Source: Enterobacter sp. Bisph1 (GTDB taxonomy: Bacteria > Pseudomonadota > Gammaproteobacteria > Enterobacterales > Enterobacteriaceae). From it: 44,142 nt of DNA. Where the stretch lies: contig NZ_JXAG01000017.1 in the NCBI RefSeq assembly GCF_000814905.1, forward strand, positions 1-44,142. The letters are read 5' to 3'. Below, in pieces: positions 26,623 through 36,600 of the stretch. The notes under the pieces are model-generated. The model was given only the letters and a program-made list of their open reading frames with translations. It did not search any database and was not told where the DNA came from. Both the position numbers and the translations under genes were made by a program. Every line of letters starts with the position of its first letter. The first letter of the stretch is position 1.

Positions 26623-26757
26623 ATGCAGGTCGCGGCGCTGGAAAAGGTTGTCAGGCCGCTGCCGTGCCAGCAGCGGATGAAGCGCTGATAAAAATTGAGG
26701 CTAGCGGCGCGGACAGGCGCTACCGGCTTGCGCTCACCATGAATCAGGATAGGTAAT
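26623..26757 (+). pseudogene. MDR-type (quinone oxidoreductase/zinc dehydrogenase) N-terminal remnant
   Basis: MQVAALEKVVRPLP breaks frame after about 26664 and continues one frame over as VPAADEALIKIEASGADR, ending at TAA 26755-26757. M-[KQ]-x-[VA]-x-[VA]-x-x-x-[KP] ... P-x-P-x-x-x-E-[AV]-L-[IV]-K-[IV]-E-A-S-G-[VA] is the start of medium-chain dehydrogenases. Nothing after residue ~45 remains, because the MFS gene begins 4 bp later. Confidence 0.45.
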
Positions 26758-26760
26758 CAG

Positions 26761-27954
26761 ATGACTGCAGAACTTACTCTGCCCGTTGCAGAGCAAAATA
26801 ATAATATCATTCGCCTGTCTGCCGCTCAGGCACTCGCGGGTGCTAATTCGGTGGTCTTCTACGCAACCGGTGCCATTGTCGGTAATGCCATCGCCCCCAG
26901 CAGTTCGCTGGCGACGTTGCCTATTACCATGTTTGTGTTGGGGATGGCGGCCTCTATTCTGCCGTTAGGGGCACTGGCGCGAAAAAGGGGGCGTAAAGCC
27001 GCTTTTATGGTCGGCACCGGGGCTGGTGTCATTACCGGCCTGACAGCCGCGCTGGCGGTGGTGACTGGCTCATTTCTCCTGTTTTGCATCGCTGCGTTTA
27101 TTGGCGGTGCGTATGCCGCCGTTGCTCTCAGCTTTCGGTTTGCCGCAACGGATGGCGTTGCACCCGAGCGCCGGGCACGAGCCCTCTCCCTGGTGATGGG
27201 GGGAGGGGTATTGGCCGGTGTGATTGGCCCAATGCTGGTAACCGGGACAATGGATCTCTGGCCGCCGCATACTTTCGCTATCACCTTTATTGCGCAGGCT
27301 TTCGTCGCCGTTCTCTCTGCCTTCATACTGCGCGGCGTGAAGACAACGGAGTCGGTCGTAAGCGTCAAAGCCGCTGGGCGCCCTTTGCGCGAGATTGTCC
27401 GTCAGCCTGGCTTTACCCGTACCGTTTTCAGCGGCGCCGTGACCTACATGGTGATGAACTTTTTAATGACCGCCGCACCACTTTCTATGCATATGCACGG
27501 TATCTCCCAGCAGGCGTCCAATCTGGGCATTCAGTGGCATGTGATCGCCATGTATGGGCCGGGCTTTTTTACCGGCAGGCTGATTAACCGCTTCGGTGCC
27601 ATGCGGATCGCGGCGCTGGGTTTGCTTATTACGGCGTGCTCTGTCTTTGCCGGTCTCAGCGGGACGGATGTCTTCCATTACTGGCTGTCGCTGATTTTAC
27701 TGGGGCTTGGCTGGAATTTTGGCTTCACGGGAGCCTCGGCGAAAATCATCGACTTTCACCGCCCGGAGGAGAAAACGCAGGTTCAGTCATTGAATGATTT
27801 TGTGGTGTTTGGTGTCATGATCGTCGGGTCGTTTTCGTCAGGCGCACTGCTTAATCACTATGGCTGGAATGCAGTGCTATGGGGTTCACTTATCCCTGTG
27901 TGCATCGCGTTTCTGGGCATCATGAGCGAGTTGAATGTTAAGAACAAGCCTTAA
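26761..27954 (+). CDS. MFS transporter
   Basis: A 397-residue 12-span major facilitator protein. The loop after span 2 has GALARKRGRKAAFMVG, matching the MFS motif A, and GVAPERRARALSLVMGGGVL lies in span 4/5 as in drug:H+ antiporter-1 relatives. FNFGFTGASAKIIDFHRPEE-like segments near the C-terminus resemble bacterial YnfM/efflux-type members. The substrate is unknown; drug or metabolite export are both possible. Only a decayed MDR gene lies between it and the SDR gene, so the three may once have been one unit. A long inverted repeat follows. Confidence 0.88.
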   Translation: MTAELTLPVAEQNNNIIRLSAAQALAGANSVVFYATGAIVGNAIAPSSSLATLPITMFVLGMAASILPLGALARKRGRKAAFMVGTGAGVITGLTAALAVVTGSFLLFCIAAFIGGAYAAVALSFRFAATDGVAPERRARALSLVMGGGVLAGVIGPMLVTGTMDLWPPHTFAITFIAQAFVAVLSAFILRGVKTTESVVSVKAAGRPLREIVRQPGFTRTVFSGAVTYMVMNFLMTAAPLSMHMHGISQQASNLGIQWHVIAMYGPGFFTGRLINRFGAMRIAALGLLITACSVFAGLSGTDVFHYWLSLILLGLGWNFGFTGASAKIIDFHRPEEKTQVQSLNDFVVFGVMIVGSFSSGALLNHYGWNAVLWGSLIPVCIAFLGIMSELNVKNKP

Positions 27955-27957
27955 CTA

Positions 27958-28004
27958 AACTGAGGGAACGCTATCCACCAGAGGGGGAAAGCGTCCCCTC
28001 AGTT
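27958..28004. terminator. Inverted repeat after the MFS gene
   Basis: AACTGAGGGAACGCT and AGCGTCCCCTCAGTT pair at 14 of 15 positions around a 17-nt loop, 3 bp after the MFS stop. There is no clear T-tract; probable transcript 3' end. Confidence 0.6.
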
Positions 28005-28123
28005 AGCAAACGCAACCGTTTAGCGCTTTCGCTTACAACCCAAGGGGCGCTAACAAAACGCAGGGGTTCATTACTGCTGTGAAGTTCAGCGCTACCTTTT
28101 TCGCGTGTTAAAACGGCTTGTCA

Positions 28124-29434
28124 CTAATTCGCTTTTACGGAAATGGCGACATCCTTAACCGCAGCCTCAACCCCTGCGGCATTCTCCTGAATGCTGGCGA
28201 TCACTTCACCCGCCTCACGCATCAGCGTGACGCCCTCACGGGTATTCATCAGGTTGTTTTCAATGCCGCTGAGAACCTCTTTAGCCAGCTGATTATTGCT
28301 GGCGACGACGCGCTCAATTTCTTCGGTCGCGCTACTGACGCTGGCCGCCAGAGTGCGTACTTCTGCGGCAACCACTGCAAAACTTCTGCCGAATGTGCCC
28401 GCCCTTGCTGCCTCAATCGCGGCATTCAGTGCAATAAGTCGTGTCTGCATGGCGAAGCTCCGGATGGTTTCAACCATGCCGTCAATGCTGTCAGATTGAT
28501 TGTTGAGTTGGGAGACATCGGTGGAGACAGCGCCCATCCCCTGTGCAATTTTATCAATCATACGGATGCTGTTTTCGATAACGCTGGCGCCGGTCTGCGC
28601 ACTTCCGCGAGTCTGTACGGCCATATCCCATGCATGCACAGCCGCCTCTTGCTCTCTCTGGTTGCGCAGAACATCTGCCGTGACATCCGTAGCGAATTTC
28701 ACAATTTTGTACAGCTTCCCGTCACTGTTGAAGACAGGGTTATACGTTGCCCGCAGCCACAGAGGCTCTTCGCGACTATTAAGGCGCGGATACTGACCGG
28801 AAAAAAATTCACCCTGATTCAGCCTCTCCCAGAACTGTCGGTACTCGTCACTTTTATAAAGCGTCGCTGAACAAAACAGACGATGATGCTTACCGATAAC
28901 GTCACGTCTTTCATAACCTGTGGTGTTAAGGAAATTTTCATTGGCGTCCAGCACGTTACCGTCAGGGCTGAAGGAGATAATGGCCATAGAGCGGTTGATA
29001 GCATTGACGATGGCTTCCTGTTCAAGGGCAAAATGGATGCGCTCAGAGATATCGGCAGCAATTTTAATCACTCTGGTTACCCGGCCACGGCGGTCAGTAA
29101 CGGGGATATAACTGGCTTCAAGCCATACGGGACGGTTTCCTTTTGCCAGCCGCAGATACTTGCCGCTAAAGCTCTCGCCCCTGGCAAGGCGCTGCCAGAA
29201 CTCGCTGTATTCCGCTGAGTTAACAAGTGTTGGCGGGCAGAATATACGATGGTGCTGCCCGATGATTTCGTCAGCCCGGTAGCCCATCGTCGAGAGAAAA
29301 AGCGGACTGGCTTTATGTATCGTCCCTTGCGGACTGAATTCAATGACCGGCTTATTGTGACTAATTGCATTATAAGAAGCGGCTGAGCGCAGGCGGCTCA
29401 GCGGGAAAATATGTTTCAGTGACGGGATACGCAT
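28124..29434 (-). CDS. Soluble PAS-PAS methyl-accepting chemotaxis-type protein (BdlA-like layout)
   Basis: A 436-residue protein without membrane helices or HAMP. Two tandem PAS domains (about residues 24-140 and 145-265) each contain a near-identical core: GYRADEIIGQHHRIFC and GYERRDVIGKHHRLFC, then FWQRL/FWERL, G-[EQ]-x-F-S-G-[KQ]-Y and a P-[VL]-W-L-x-A-[ST]-Y-[IN]-P-V strand. A short MCP signalling domain follows, with the hairpin tip QTRLIALNAAIEAARAGTFG and RSFAVVAAEVRTLA. The tip differs slightly from the canonical E-Q-G-R-G-F-A-V-V-A-D-E-V-R. The layout is that of BdlA and similar aerotaxis/dispersion sensors. The ligand could be haem, flavin or none; no binding residue can be named. 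A TTG one codon upstream is an alternative start. Confidence 0.9.
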   Translation of the reverse strand: MRIPSLKHIFPLSRLRSAASYNAISHNKPVIEFSPQGTIHKASPLFLSTMGYRADEIIGQHHRIFCPPTLVNSAEYSEFWQRLARGESFSGKYLRLAKGNRPVWLEASYIPVTDRRGRVTRVIKIAADISERIHFALEQEAIVNAINRSMAIISFSPDGNVLDANENFLNTTGYERRDVIGKHHRLFCSATLYKSDEYRQFWERLNQGEFFSGQYPRLNSREEPLWLRATYNPVFNSDGKLYKIVKFATDVTADVLRNQREQEAAVHAWDMAVQTRGSAQTGASVIENSIRMIDKIAQGMGAVSTDVSQLNNQSDSIDGMVETIRSFAMQTRLIALNAAIEAARAGTFGRSFAVVAAEVRTLAASVSSATEEIERVVASNNQLAKEVLSGIENNLMNTREGVTLMREAGEVIASIQENAAGVEAAVKDVAISVKAN

Positions 29435-29551
29435 CAAATTTACCGGGTAATGTGAGGGCTGATGTTGTTATCGGCAATACTTCAGGCAGCGTTATGTATT
29501 GCTGCGATAGTTGCAGATTATTTAGAGCAAAAGGTGACCGGGAAGAGAAGG

Positions 29552-30073
29552 TGACCCTGACCCGAAATCCTGCTCCATTCAGAAACAGAATACCGGCATG
29601 ATGATGACTCCCCCGAGTGGAGGTTGTGCCGATGAAAAAGTCACGATTCACCGAAGAGCAGATTGTCTTTGCCCTGAGGTAGGCTGAACTGGGTACGTCC
29701 GTGCCGAAGTCTGCCGTAAGCTGGGCATTTCCGACGCCACGTTTTACACCTGGCGAAAAAAATACGGCGGGATTTCTCCTTCAGAACTGAAACATATGCG
29801 GCAGCTCGAAGAGGAAAACCTTCGCCTGAAGAAGCTGGTTGCCGATCTGAGCCTCGACAAGGCCATGCTGCAGGATGTGCTGGCAAAAAAGAACTGACGC
29901 TGGCGCGTCTGCGCGAATGGGTCCGGGATCTGCAGGCACGCTACGGAGCCAGTGAGACAGGTCTGTTTTGCGCTACGGGTCAGCCGCAGCTCTTTCCGCT
30001 ACCGTTCTGTGGCGGCCGATGACAGTGCGCTGCGCCTGCGTATCCGCGAGATCACGGAAACCCGCGTGCATTA
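29552..30073 (+). repeat. Left member of a 522-bp direct repeat (partner 43621-44142)
   Basis: Offset 14069 bp. The two copies were compared base by base and differ at one position (TACCGG here, TTCCGG in the partner, near 29591/43660). The partner is cut by the window edge, so the true repeat is probably longer. Confidence 0.95.
29632..29897 (+). pseudogene. IS3-family transposase OrfA, inactivated
   Basis: MKKSRFTEEQIVFALR is followed by TAG where family members have Gln. A missing base after GTCCGTGCCG then shifts the frame. The remainder (SDATFYTWRKKYGGISPSEL, then KHMRQLEEENLRLKKLVADL) is a normal OrfA HTH and leucine zipper ending at TGA 29895-29897. Confidence 0.88.
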
Positions 30074-30737
30074 AGGTTACCGGCGGGTTCACATCCTGCT
30101 CAGGCGGTAGGGCTGGCGGGATAACCATAATCGCATTTACCGTCTCTACAGCGAGCAGGGCCTGTCCCTGCGTCTCAAACGTCCCCGTCGCTATAAGTCG
30201 GCACAGCGCCGCCAGCAACAGCCTCAGGGGCTGTATCCGAACCATGTCCGGTACATGGACTCTGTCTCCGGTGCGCTATTTGACGGCCGCCGGCTGCGTC
30301 TGCTGACGGTTATCGATTTGTTCACACGCGAATGCCCGGGGATCTGCGGGGGCCAGAATCTGCGCTCAACGGAGGTCGCAGAGATGCTGAACACCATTGC
30401 GCTCAGACGACCCTTACCACAATTGCTGAAAACCGATAACGCCTCTGAATTTGCAGGGAAAATGCTGGACAAGTGGGTGTATGAACGGGGGATCCATATA
30501 GACTTTTCCCGGCCGGGAACACCGACGGACAATGCCACAGTGGAGTCGTTCAATGGCAGGCTGCGACAGGAATGTCTGAACGAGAACGGGTTCAAGTCTC
30601 TGGAGGATGCACGGTGCAAAATCGGGGCCTGGCGCATACACTATAATCAGAGGCGTCCCCATTCTGCACCGGGCTGGATGACGCCATCTGAATTTGCTGA
30701 GAAGTCTGCCGGTTGGCAGAATATGCAGCCAACATGA
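29894..30737 (+). pseudogene. IS3-family transposase OrfB, inactivated
   Basis: Begins LTLARLREWVRDLQARYGAS, then breaks frame near 29955. A TAA stands in place of the Tyr codon in H-Y-G-Y-R at 30071-30073, and another lesion lies near 30107. From about 30237 to 30737 a clean integrase core remains: MDSVSGALFDGRRLRLLTVI, LLKTDNASEFAGKM and ATVESFNGRLRQECLNENGF, with the usual D, D and E positions. Confidence 0.88.
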
Positions 30738-30837
30738 AGCCGGTTATTCCTGATTACGGCTGGATCATATTCTGGGTCAGGATCAATCAACCGACATTAC
30801 TAACTGAACGTTATATCTAATCCTGGGGGCAGGTCAC

Positions 30838-31014
30838 ACCACCCACAGCCTTTACGCCTGGATAAAGAAGTACGGTCCGGATTCCTCCACTCATAAAGAA
30901 CAGTCAGATGCTCAGGCCGAGATCCGCCGTCTTCAGAAAGAGCTGAAGCGGGTTACTGACGAACGGGACATATTAAAAAAAGCCGCGGCGTACTTCGCAA
31001 AACTGTCCGACTGA
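30838..31014 (+). pseudogene. IS1222-like OrfA, C-terminal part
   Basis: TTHSLYAWIKKYGPDSSTHK continues to EQSDAQAEIRRLQKELKRVT and ILKKAAAYFAKLSD, then TGA. This is the zipper region of IS3-group OrfA. The helix-turn-helix start is missing. Confidence 0.85.
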
Positions 31015-31016
31015 GG

Positions 31017-31882
31017 TACGTCTTTATCCGTGACAACGCCCGTTGCTGGCCTGTTCGCCTGCTCTGTCGGGTGCTGGATGTTCATCCCCGTGGCTTTTAC
31101 GCCTGGCTTCAGCAGCCGCATTCACAACGCCATCAGGCAGACCTGAGACTGACAGGACAGATTAAACAGTTCTGGCTGGAATCGGGATGCGTCTATGGTT
31201 ATCGCAAGATCCATCTGGATCTGCGGGACAGCGGGCAACAGTGCGGAGTCAACAGAGTCTGGCGACTGATGAAACGTGTCGGGATAAAGGCTCAGGTCGG
31301 ATACCGGAGCCCGCGGGCACGTAAAGGCGAGGCCAGTATCGTGTCGCCCAACAGGCTCCAGCGACAGTTCAATCCGGATGCTCCGGATGAGCGTTGGGTA
31401 ACCGACATAACCTATATCAGGACCCACGAAGGCTGGCTGTATCCTGCCGTGGTTGTTGATCTGTTCTCACGCAAAATTATCGGCTGGTCCATGCAATCCC
31501 GGATGACAAAGGACATTGTCCTGAACGCACTGCTTATGGCTGTATGGCGGCGTAATTCCCAAAAACAGGTGCTGTTCATTCGGATCAGGGCAGTCAGTAC
31601 ACAAGCCATGAGTGGCAGTCGTTCCTGAAATCACACGGACTGGAGGGCAGCATGAGCCGTCGCGGTAACTGCCACGATAATGCGGTTGCAGAAAGCTTTT
31701 TCCAGTTGTTGAAACGCGAACGGATAAAGAAAAAGATCTACGGAACGCGGGAGGAAGCCCGCTGCGATATTTTTGATTACATCGAAATGTTTTATAACAG
31801 TAAGCGTCGGCATGGTTCTGGCGATCAGATGTCACCGACAGAAGATGAAAACCAGTCTTATCAACGGCTCGGAAGTGTCTAG
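31017..31882 (+). pseudogene. IS1222-like OrfB transposase, one frameshift
   Basis: The frame reads YVFIRDNARCWPVRLLCRVL, DVHPRGFYAWLQQPHSQRHQ, ERWVTDITYIRTHEGWLYPA and VVVDLFSRKIIGWSMQSRMT. A one-base deletion near 31577 (expected V-H-S-D-Q-G-S-Q-Y) shifts it. It resumes GSMSRRGNCHDNAVAESFFQ, then FYNSKRRHGSGDQMSPTE, ending LGSV at TAG 31880-31882. The catalytic D, D, E are all present but in two frames. Confidence 0.88.
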
Positions 31883-31994
31883 ATTATCCGTGGTGATTCA
31901 CGGTTCTTTTTGATAGAATTTTCTTAATATCTAAAAGTAATTGTGTGACGACTTTAAATCAAATTTTCAGGATATAAAATTAAAGAGAATTTCT

Positions 31995-33671
31995 GTGCGT
32001 GTTATCAACTCTTCTGTCTGTAGCAGCTTGGTTTTATTTTCAATTTTTCATTACGGATATACTGCTCCTGTTGCTGATGAACAGCTTATCCGGCAACAGG
32101 AAAACCAGCGTGCGCGTGAAGCACAGCTGGCGCCGCCGGTGCCAGATGTCAGGCTTTCACCGCAGACTGCGCTTTCAGAATCTATTGATTTTTCCGCGGA
32201 ATCGCCCTGTTTTCTTATTCAACAGGTTGAATTACAGCAGCGCGATAAATTACCTTCATGGCTGCCACTGCAAAAACTGGGCAGTCTCGGCGTAGGGCAT
32301 TGTCTGGGTGCAAAAGGCATTAATAAACTGATGAGCCTAATACAAAATCGCCTTATTGACAGCGGTTACGTCACGACACGCGTTCTTGCCCCCCAGCAAA
32401 ACCTTATTTCGGGTAAGTTAATACTTTTTATTTTGCCGGGGACAATCCGGCACGTGAAATTTACCTCTCAAAGCGGGAAATATGTTTCGCTGTTAAATAG
32501 TTTCCCTGCAAAACCAGGTGAGCTGCTTGATTTACGTAATATCGAGCAGGGCCTGGAAAATTTCCAGCGTGTGCCCACCGTTCAGGCCAGTATGGAAATT
32601 ATCCCCGGAGAACGGCCAGGCGAAAGCGATATATTGCTGGACTGGAAACAGTCAAGAATGTGGCGTCTTGGTCTGTCACTGGACGATTCAGGAAGCCGCA
32701 GTACCGGCCGCTATCAGGGAGGCGTCACACTCTACGTTGATAACCCGTTAAGCCTGAGCGATACGCTCTATCTTAACGCCGGAAGAGCGCTGCAGCCCCA
32801 TAATGAGAAAGGTACGCATAACTATACCGGACAGTATGCCGTGCCTTTTGGCTACTGGATGGCGACCCTGACGGCCAGCAGCAATGATTATTATCAGACT
32901 ATCGCCGGGCTGAACGGGGATTACCGTTATCGGGGTGAAAGCAGTAACCTCGCTTTCCAGCTCAGCCGTGTACTGCATCGCAACGGCAGTCAGAAGACCA
33001 GCTTTACCTACGAAATCCTTACGCGAGAGTCGAAAAATTTCATTGACGATACCCGGATAGACGCGCAGCGCCGGAAGATTGCCGCCTGGAAGATGGGGCT
33101 TCAACACCGCCATTATATCTACGCGGCGACGCTTGATGCGGGTATTAGCTACCAGCGTGGTACCCGCTGGTTTGGTGCGATCCCGGCCACCGAGGAGTAT
33201 TTTGGCGAAGCGACGGCTCTGAGTAAAATTCTGCAGCTGAATGCCCAGCTTGAACTGCCCTTTGCGCTTGGCGGGCAAAGCTTCCGCTACAACGTGCAGT
33301 ACATGCGGCAAATGACCAGCACACCTTTAACGCCGCAAGAGCAGTTTTCCATCGGTAGCCGTTGGACGGTGAGGGGCTTCGACGGCGAACGCACGCTGAG
33401 CGCGGATAACGGCTGGACCGTCCGCAATGAGTTTGGCTGGTATACGCCGCTACCCCACCAGCAGCTCTATCTCGGGATGGATTACGGCGAAGTCAGTGGT
33501 CGCAGCAGCCCTTATCTTGTCGGTCGCCACCTGGCTGGTGGTGTGGCCGGACTGCGGGGTCTGCTGTTTGGGGCCAGCTATGACGCCTTTGCCGGGATCC
33601 CGCTGTCAAAACCCCAGGGCTTTACCACTGATCCTGTAACGTTCGGTTTCAACCTGAACTGGCAATACTGA
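31995..33671 (+). CDS. cdiB: CdiB/TpsB outer-membrane two-partner-secretion transporter
   Basis: An Omp85-superfamily transporter that exports CdiA. From the GTG at 31995 it has 558 residues, with a signal peptide ([20 protein letters not shown], cleavage near GYTA). AGAG lies 7 nt before. The TTG at 31941 would add 18 residues in front of the signal. POTRA regions follow ([13 protein letters not shown] ... [20 protein letters not shown]; then [15 protein letters not shown]). After a short linker there is a 16-strand beta barrel ([20 protein letters not shown] onward). The conserved V-R-G-F loop-6 motif is at 459-462 ([12 protein letters not shown]). It is 10 bp upstream of cdiA, hence one operon. 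Confidence 0.94.
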   Translation: MRVINSSVCSSLVLFSIFHYGYTAPVADEQLIRQQENQRAREAQLAPPVPDVRLSPQTALSESIDFSAESPCFLIQQVELQQRDKLPSWLPLQKLGSLGVGHCLGAKGINKLMSLIQNRLIDSGYVTTRVLAPQQNLISGKLILFILPGTIRHVKFTSQSGKYVSLLNSFPAKPGELLDLRNIEQGLENFQRVPTVQASMEIIPGERPGESDILLDWKQSRMWRLGLSLDDSGSRSTGRYQGGVTLYVDNPLSLSDTLYLNAGRALQPHNEKGTHNYTGQYAVPFGYWMATLTASSNDYYQTIAGLNGDYRYRGESSNLAFQLSRVLHRNGSQKTSFTYEILTRESKNFIDDTRIDAQRRKIAAWKMGLQHRHYIYAATLDAGISYQRGTRWFGAIPATEEYFGEATALSKILQLNAQLELPFALGGQSFRYNVQYMRQMTSTPLTPQEQFSIGSRWTVRGFDGERTLSADNGWTVRNEFGWYTPLPHQQLYLGMDYGEVSGRSSPYLVGRHLAGGVAGLRGLLFGASYDAFAGIPLSKPQGFTTDPVTFGFNLNWQY

Positions 33672-33681
33672 GGACTCAAGG

Positions 33682-36600
33682 ATGAACAGGAATCTCTATC
33701 GTATCGTCTTTAACAAGGCGCGCGGAATGATGATGGTCGTGCCGGATATTGCCGCGTCAGGTCGTGCAGCCGCCTCCCCGTCCGGGGGCGTGGGACACAC
33801 TCATCGCCTCTGCCTGAGTCGGCTGACGCCTGTCAGCTTCAGCCTTTTAGTGGCGATGGGGTGTGTCAGTACGCCAGCCCGGGCGGGGATCGTGGCGGAC
33901 GGCAGCGCACCAGGTCAGCAGCAGCCGACTATCATAAGCAGCGCTAACGGTACGCCGCAAATCAATATCCAGACGCCGAGTGCTGCCGGGGTTTCACAGA
34001 ATAAGTACACCCAGTTCGATATCGATAAAAAAGGGGCGATTTTAAACAACTCGCACCAGATGACCCAGACTCAGCTGGGTGGGATGGTTGCGGCAAACCC
34101 GTGGCTGGCAAAGGGCGAGGCGAAAGTCATTCTGAACGAAGTGAACTCGAGCGATCCCAGCCAGCTCAACGGCATGCTTGAGGTGGCTGGCCGGCAGGCG
34201 GAGATAGTCATCGCCAACCCGGCGGGGATCACCTGTAACGGCTGCGGATTTATCAATGCCAGCCGCACGACGTTAACCACGGGGCAGGTGCAGCTGTCGA
34301 ACGGTCAGATAACCGGTTACGACGTCAACCGGGGAACCATTACCGTACAGGGACTCGGGATGGACAGCTCGCGACAGGACACGACCGAACTGATCGCCCG
34401 GGCGGTAAAAGTGAACGCCAGTATCCAGGCGAGAGAGCTTGAGGTGACTGCAGGACGTAATAGCGTCAGCGCCACCAACCATACGGCCACAGCGAAATCT
34501 GATGATGGCAGTCTGCGACCGCAGTTTGCTGTGGATGTTGCGCAGCTTGGCGGCATGTACTCCAATAAGATCCAGCTGATAGGAACGGAGGCTGGCGTCG
34601 GCGTCCATAACGCCGGAATACTTGGCGCCTCGGCCGGAGACGTGGTGGTCAATGCCGACGGTTCAGTCACCAACAGCGGCCAGATCCAGGCGAGCAATAA
34701 CATACAGATCACCTCCCGCAATGATATTTCCAGCAGCGGCGTGCTCGCCACGGGAATTAAAGCGGACGGCAGCATCAGCCCGGCAGGTGACCTGGCGATG
34801 CAGGGTCAGGGTAAGCTGACCGTGAGCGGGCAGAACAGCGTGGCAGGCAAACTGACGGCAAAGGGCTCGGGCATTGATTTCAGTGCGAGCCAGAACCGTG
34901 CGGGCTCAGTTGAGCTTGCCGCAACTCAGGGTGATGTCCTGACCACAAAGGCGAATGTCGCGGCACAGCAGATTACGGTCAGCACCAGCGGAATGCTGAA
35001 CAACGATGGTGGCACTCTGAGCGCGGATAAACTCAGCCTTACCGCCCGACAGGTTTCCAACCGGCAGGGTGCGCTGCAGCAAACCGGCGAAACTGAGCTG
35101 ACGCTTGCGCATGCCGACGGTATTGATAACCGTGACGGTAACATTGTTGCTAACAGTAAAAAACTGACACTGAGCGGAGCGAAGCTCGATAACCAGCAGG
35201 GGCGCATTCAGGCGAACGCAGTCGAAATTAATACTGCGAAACAGAGCGTGAATAACCAGCAGGGGGTGATTGCCGCCAGCAACAGTGTGACGCTGCAAAG
35301 CGGCGGACTGAACAATGACGGGGGGCTGGTTCAGGCTGGTACTGATATCGCGGCAGACCTGCATGGCGGTGTGCTCAGCAACCGTAACAGCGGGAAAAAC
35401 GGCATTTTCAGTAACGGTTCGCTGACGATGAGCGGTGGTGTGGTGGATAACCGGCAGGGGGTTATCGCCAGCTCCGGAGCGTTACAGCTCAGCAGCGATC
35501 AACTGAATAACGATGCGGGCTCGCTCCAGTCTGGCTCAACGCTGGACGTCAATGTGAACATCGGCAGCCTGACAAACCGCAACGGAGGCAATCTGTCGGG
35601 CAAAGGCGCGCTGAATATCAAAGGTGATGCGCTGGATAACAGCGGTGGCGTGATTGCCAGCGCCCGGAGCCTCAGTATGAAGGGCAGTCGGTTAAACAAT
35701 GACGGCGGCTTGCTGCAGGCGGGCAGCAGTCTCTCCGTGGATGTCGCGGATGGCACATTCTCCAACCGCAATAGCGGAAAAAACGGTGGTGTACTGAGCC
35801 TTGGCGCACTGACCGTGAACAGCGGCGCGCTGGATAACAGCAGCGGATTTATAGCGTCCGGCGGAGAGGCAAGCCTCTCCACGCTGGCGCTGGATAACAC
35901 CTCCGGCACACTGGCAAGCGATGGCATGCTTTCGCTCATCAGTGATGATATCAGTAACCAGTATGGTCTGATTCAGTCAGGCCAGTCGCTTTCGCTGGAT
36001 TTACGCGGCGGCAAGCTGGTTAACACACAAGGTGAGCTGACGTCAGGCAGCGCTCTTACCCTGTCCAGCGGCGTATTGCTCAATGATGCCGGCCGAATCA
36101 TCGCCATGGAAAATGCTCAACTGGATACCCGGGGTAATCCGCTAAACAACCAGGGGGGCATCATTGCCGCCGGGGGGGAAGCAAACCTCACCGCCAGCAC
36201 GCTTAACAACACTAACGGACAGGTTCAGGCTGCCGGGAACCTGCAGATCACGGCAAAAAATGAACTGGAAAACAGCAGCGGACTTATTCGCAGCGGCAAA
36301 ACCGCAACGCTTGACGCCACCAGTATAGCCAATGGTGGCACGAATAAAGAACAGCTCGGTATTGAAGGCCAGGCCGTCACGCTCAATACCGTCTCGCTCA
36401 ACAACACCGATGGCGCGGTCCGAAGTCGTGACGCCTTAACGCTCAACGCGGGCTGCACCCTTGACAACACCGGCGGGCTGCTTTCCTCAGGTAGCCAGTT
36501 AACCGTCAGTGGTGGTCAGGGTCTCGCGCTGAACAACAGGTCAGGGACGCTCATTGCCGGGAAGATGCTTAGCCTGAACGCCGGATCAGCCACCGGTGAC

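Larger units (their letters stand above)
29552..30785 (+). mobile_element. Defective IS3-family insertion sequence, copy 1
   Basis: A 1234-bp element bounded by TGACCCTGACCCGAAAT (left) and the complement of TGATCCTGACCCAGAAT (right), which agree at 14 of 17 positions. It contains orfA/orfB of the IS3 family (IS51/IS407-like OrfA with an HTH and leucine-zipper region, OrfB with a DDE core). OrfA has a TAG and a frameshift, and OrfB several lesions, so it cannot transpose unaided. No matching short target duplication is visible at its ends (AGG left, ATC right), suggesting later rearrangement. Its first 522 bp recur at 43621-44142. Confidence 0.9.
30838..31900 (+). mobile_element. IS1222-like IS3-group element, 5'-truncated remnant
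   Basis: Lacks its left end and the start of orfA, has a frameshifted orfB and ends around the complement of TGAATCACCACGGATAATCT. Just before it, at 30817-30836, TCTAATCCTGGGGGCAGGTCA looks like the terminal repeat of yet another insertion sequence, so the junction is probably composite. It lies directly upstream of cdiB, whose start is only about 95 bp away. Confidence 0.8.

Noticed and set aside
26473-26688. 71-codon open frame MMPIQTAHYD...
   Set aside because: Only its last third overlaps recognisable sequence (the start of the MDR remnant). The rest has no family resemblance and the frame continues out of the MDR register.
28118-28870. Plus-strand open frame of 250 codons opposite the PAS-PAS transducer
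   Set aside because: Antisense shadow of a clear PAS/MCP gene; no recognisable domain or ribosome site.
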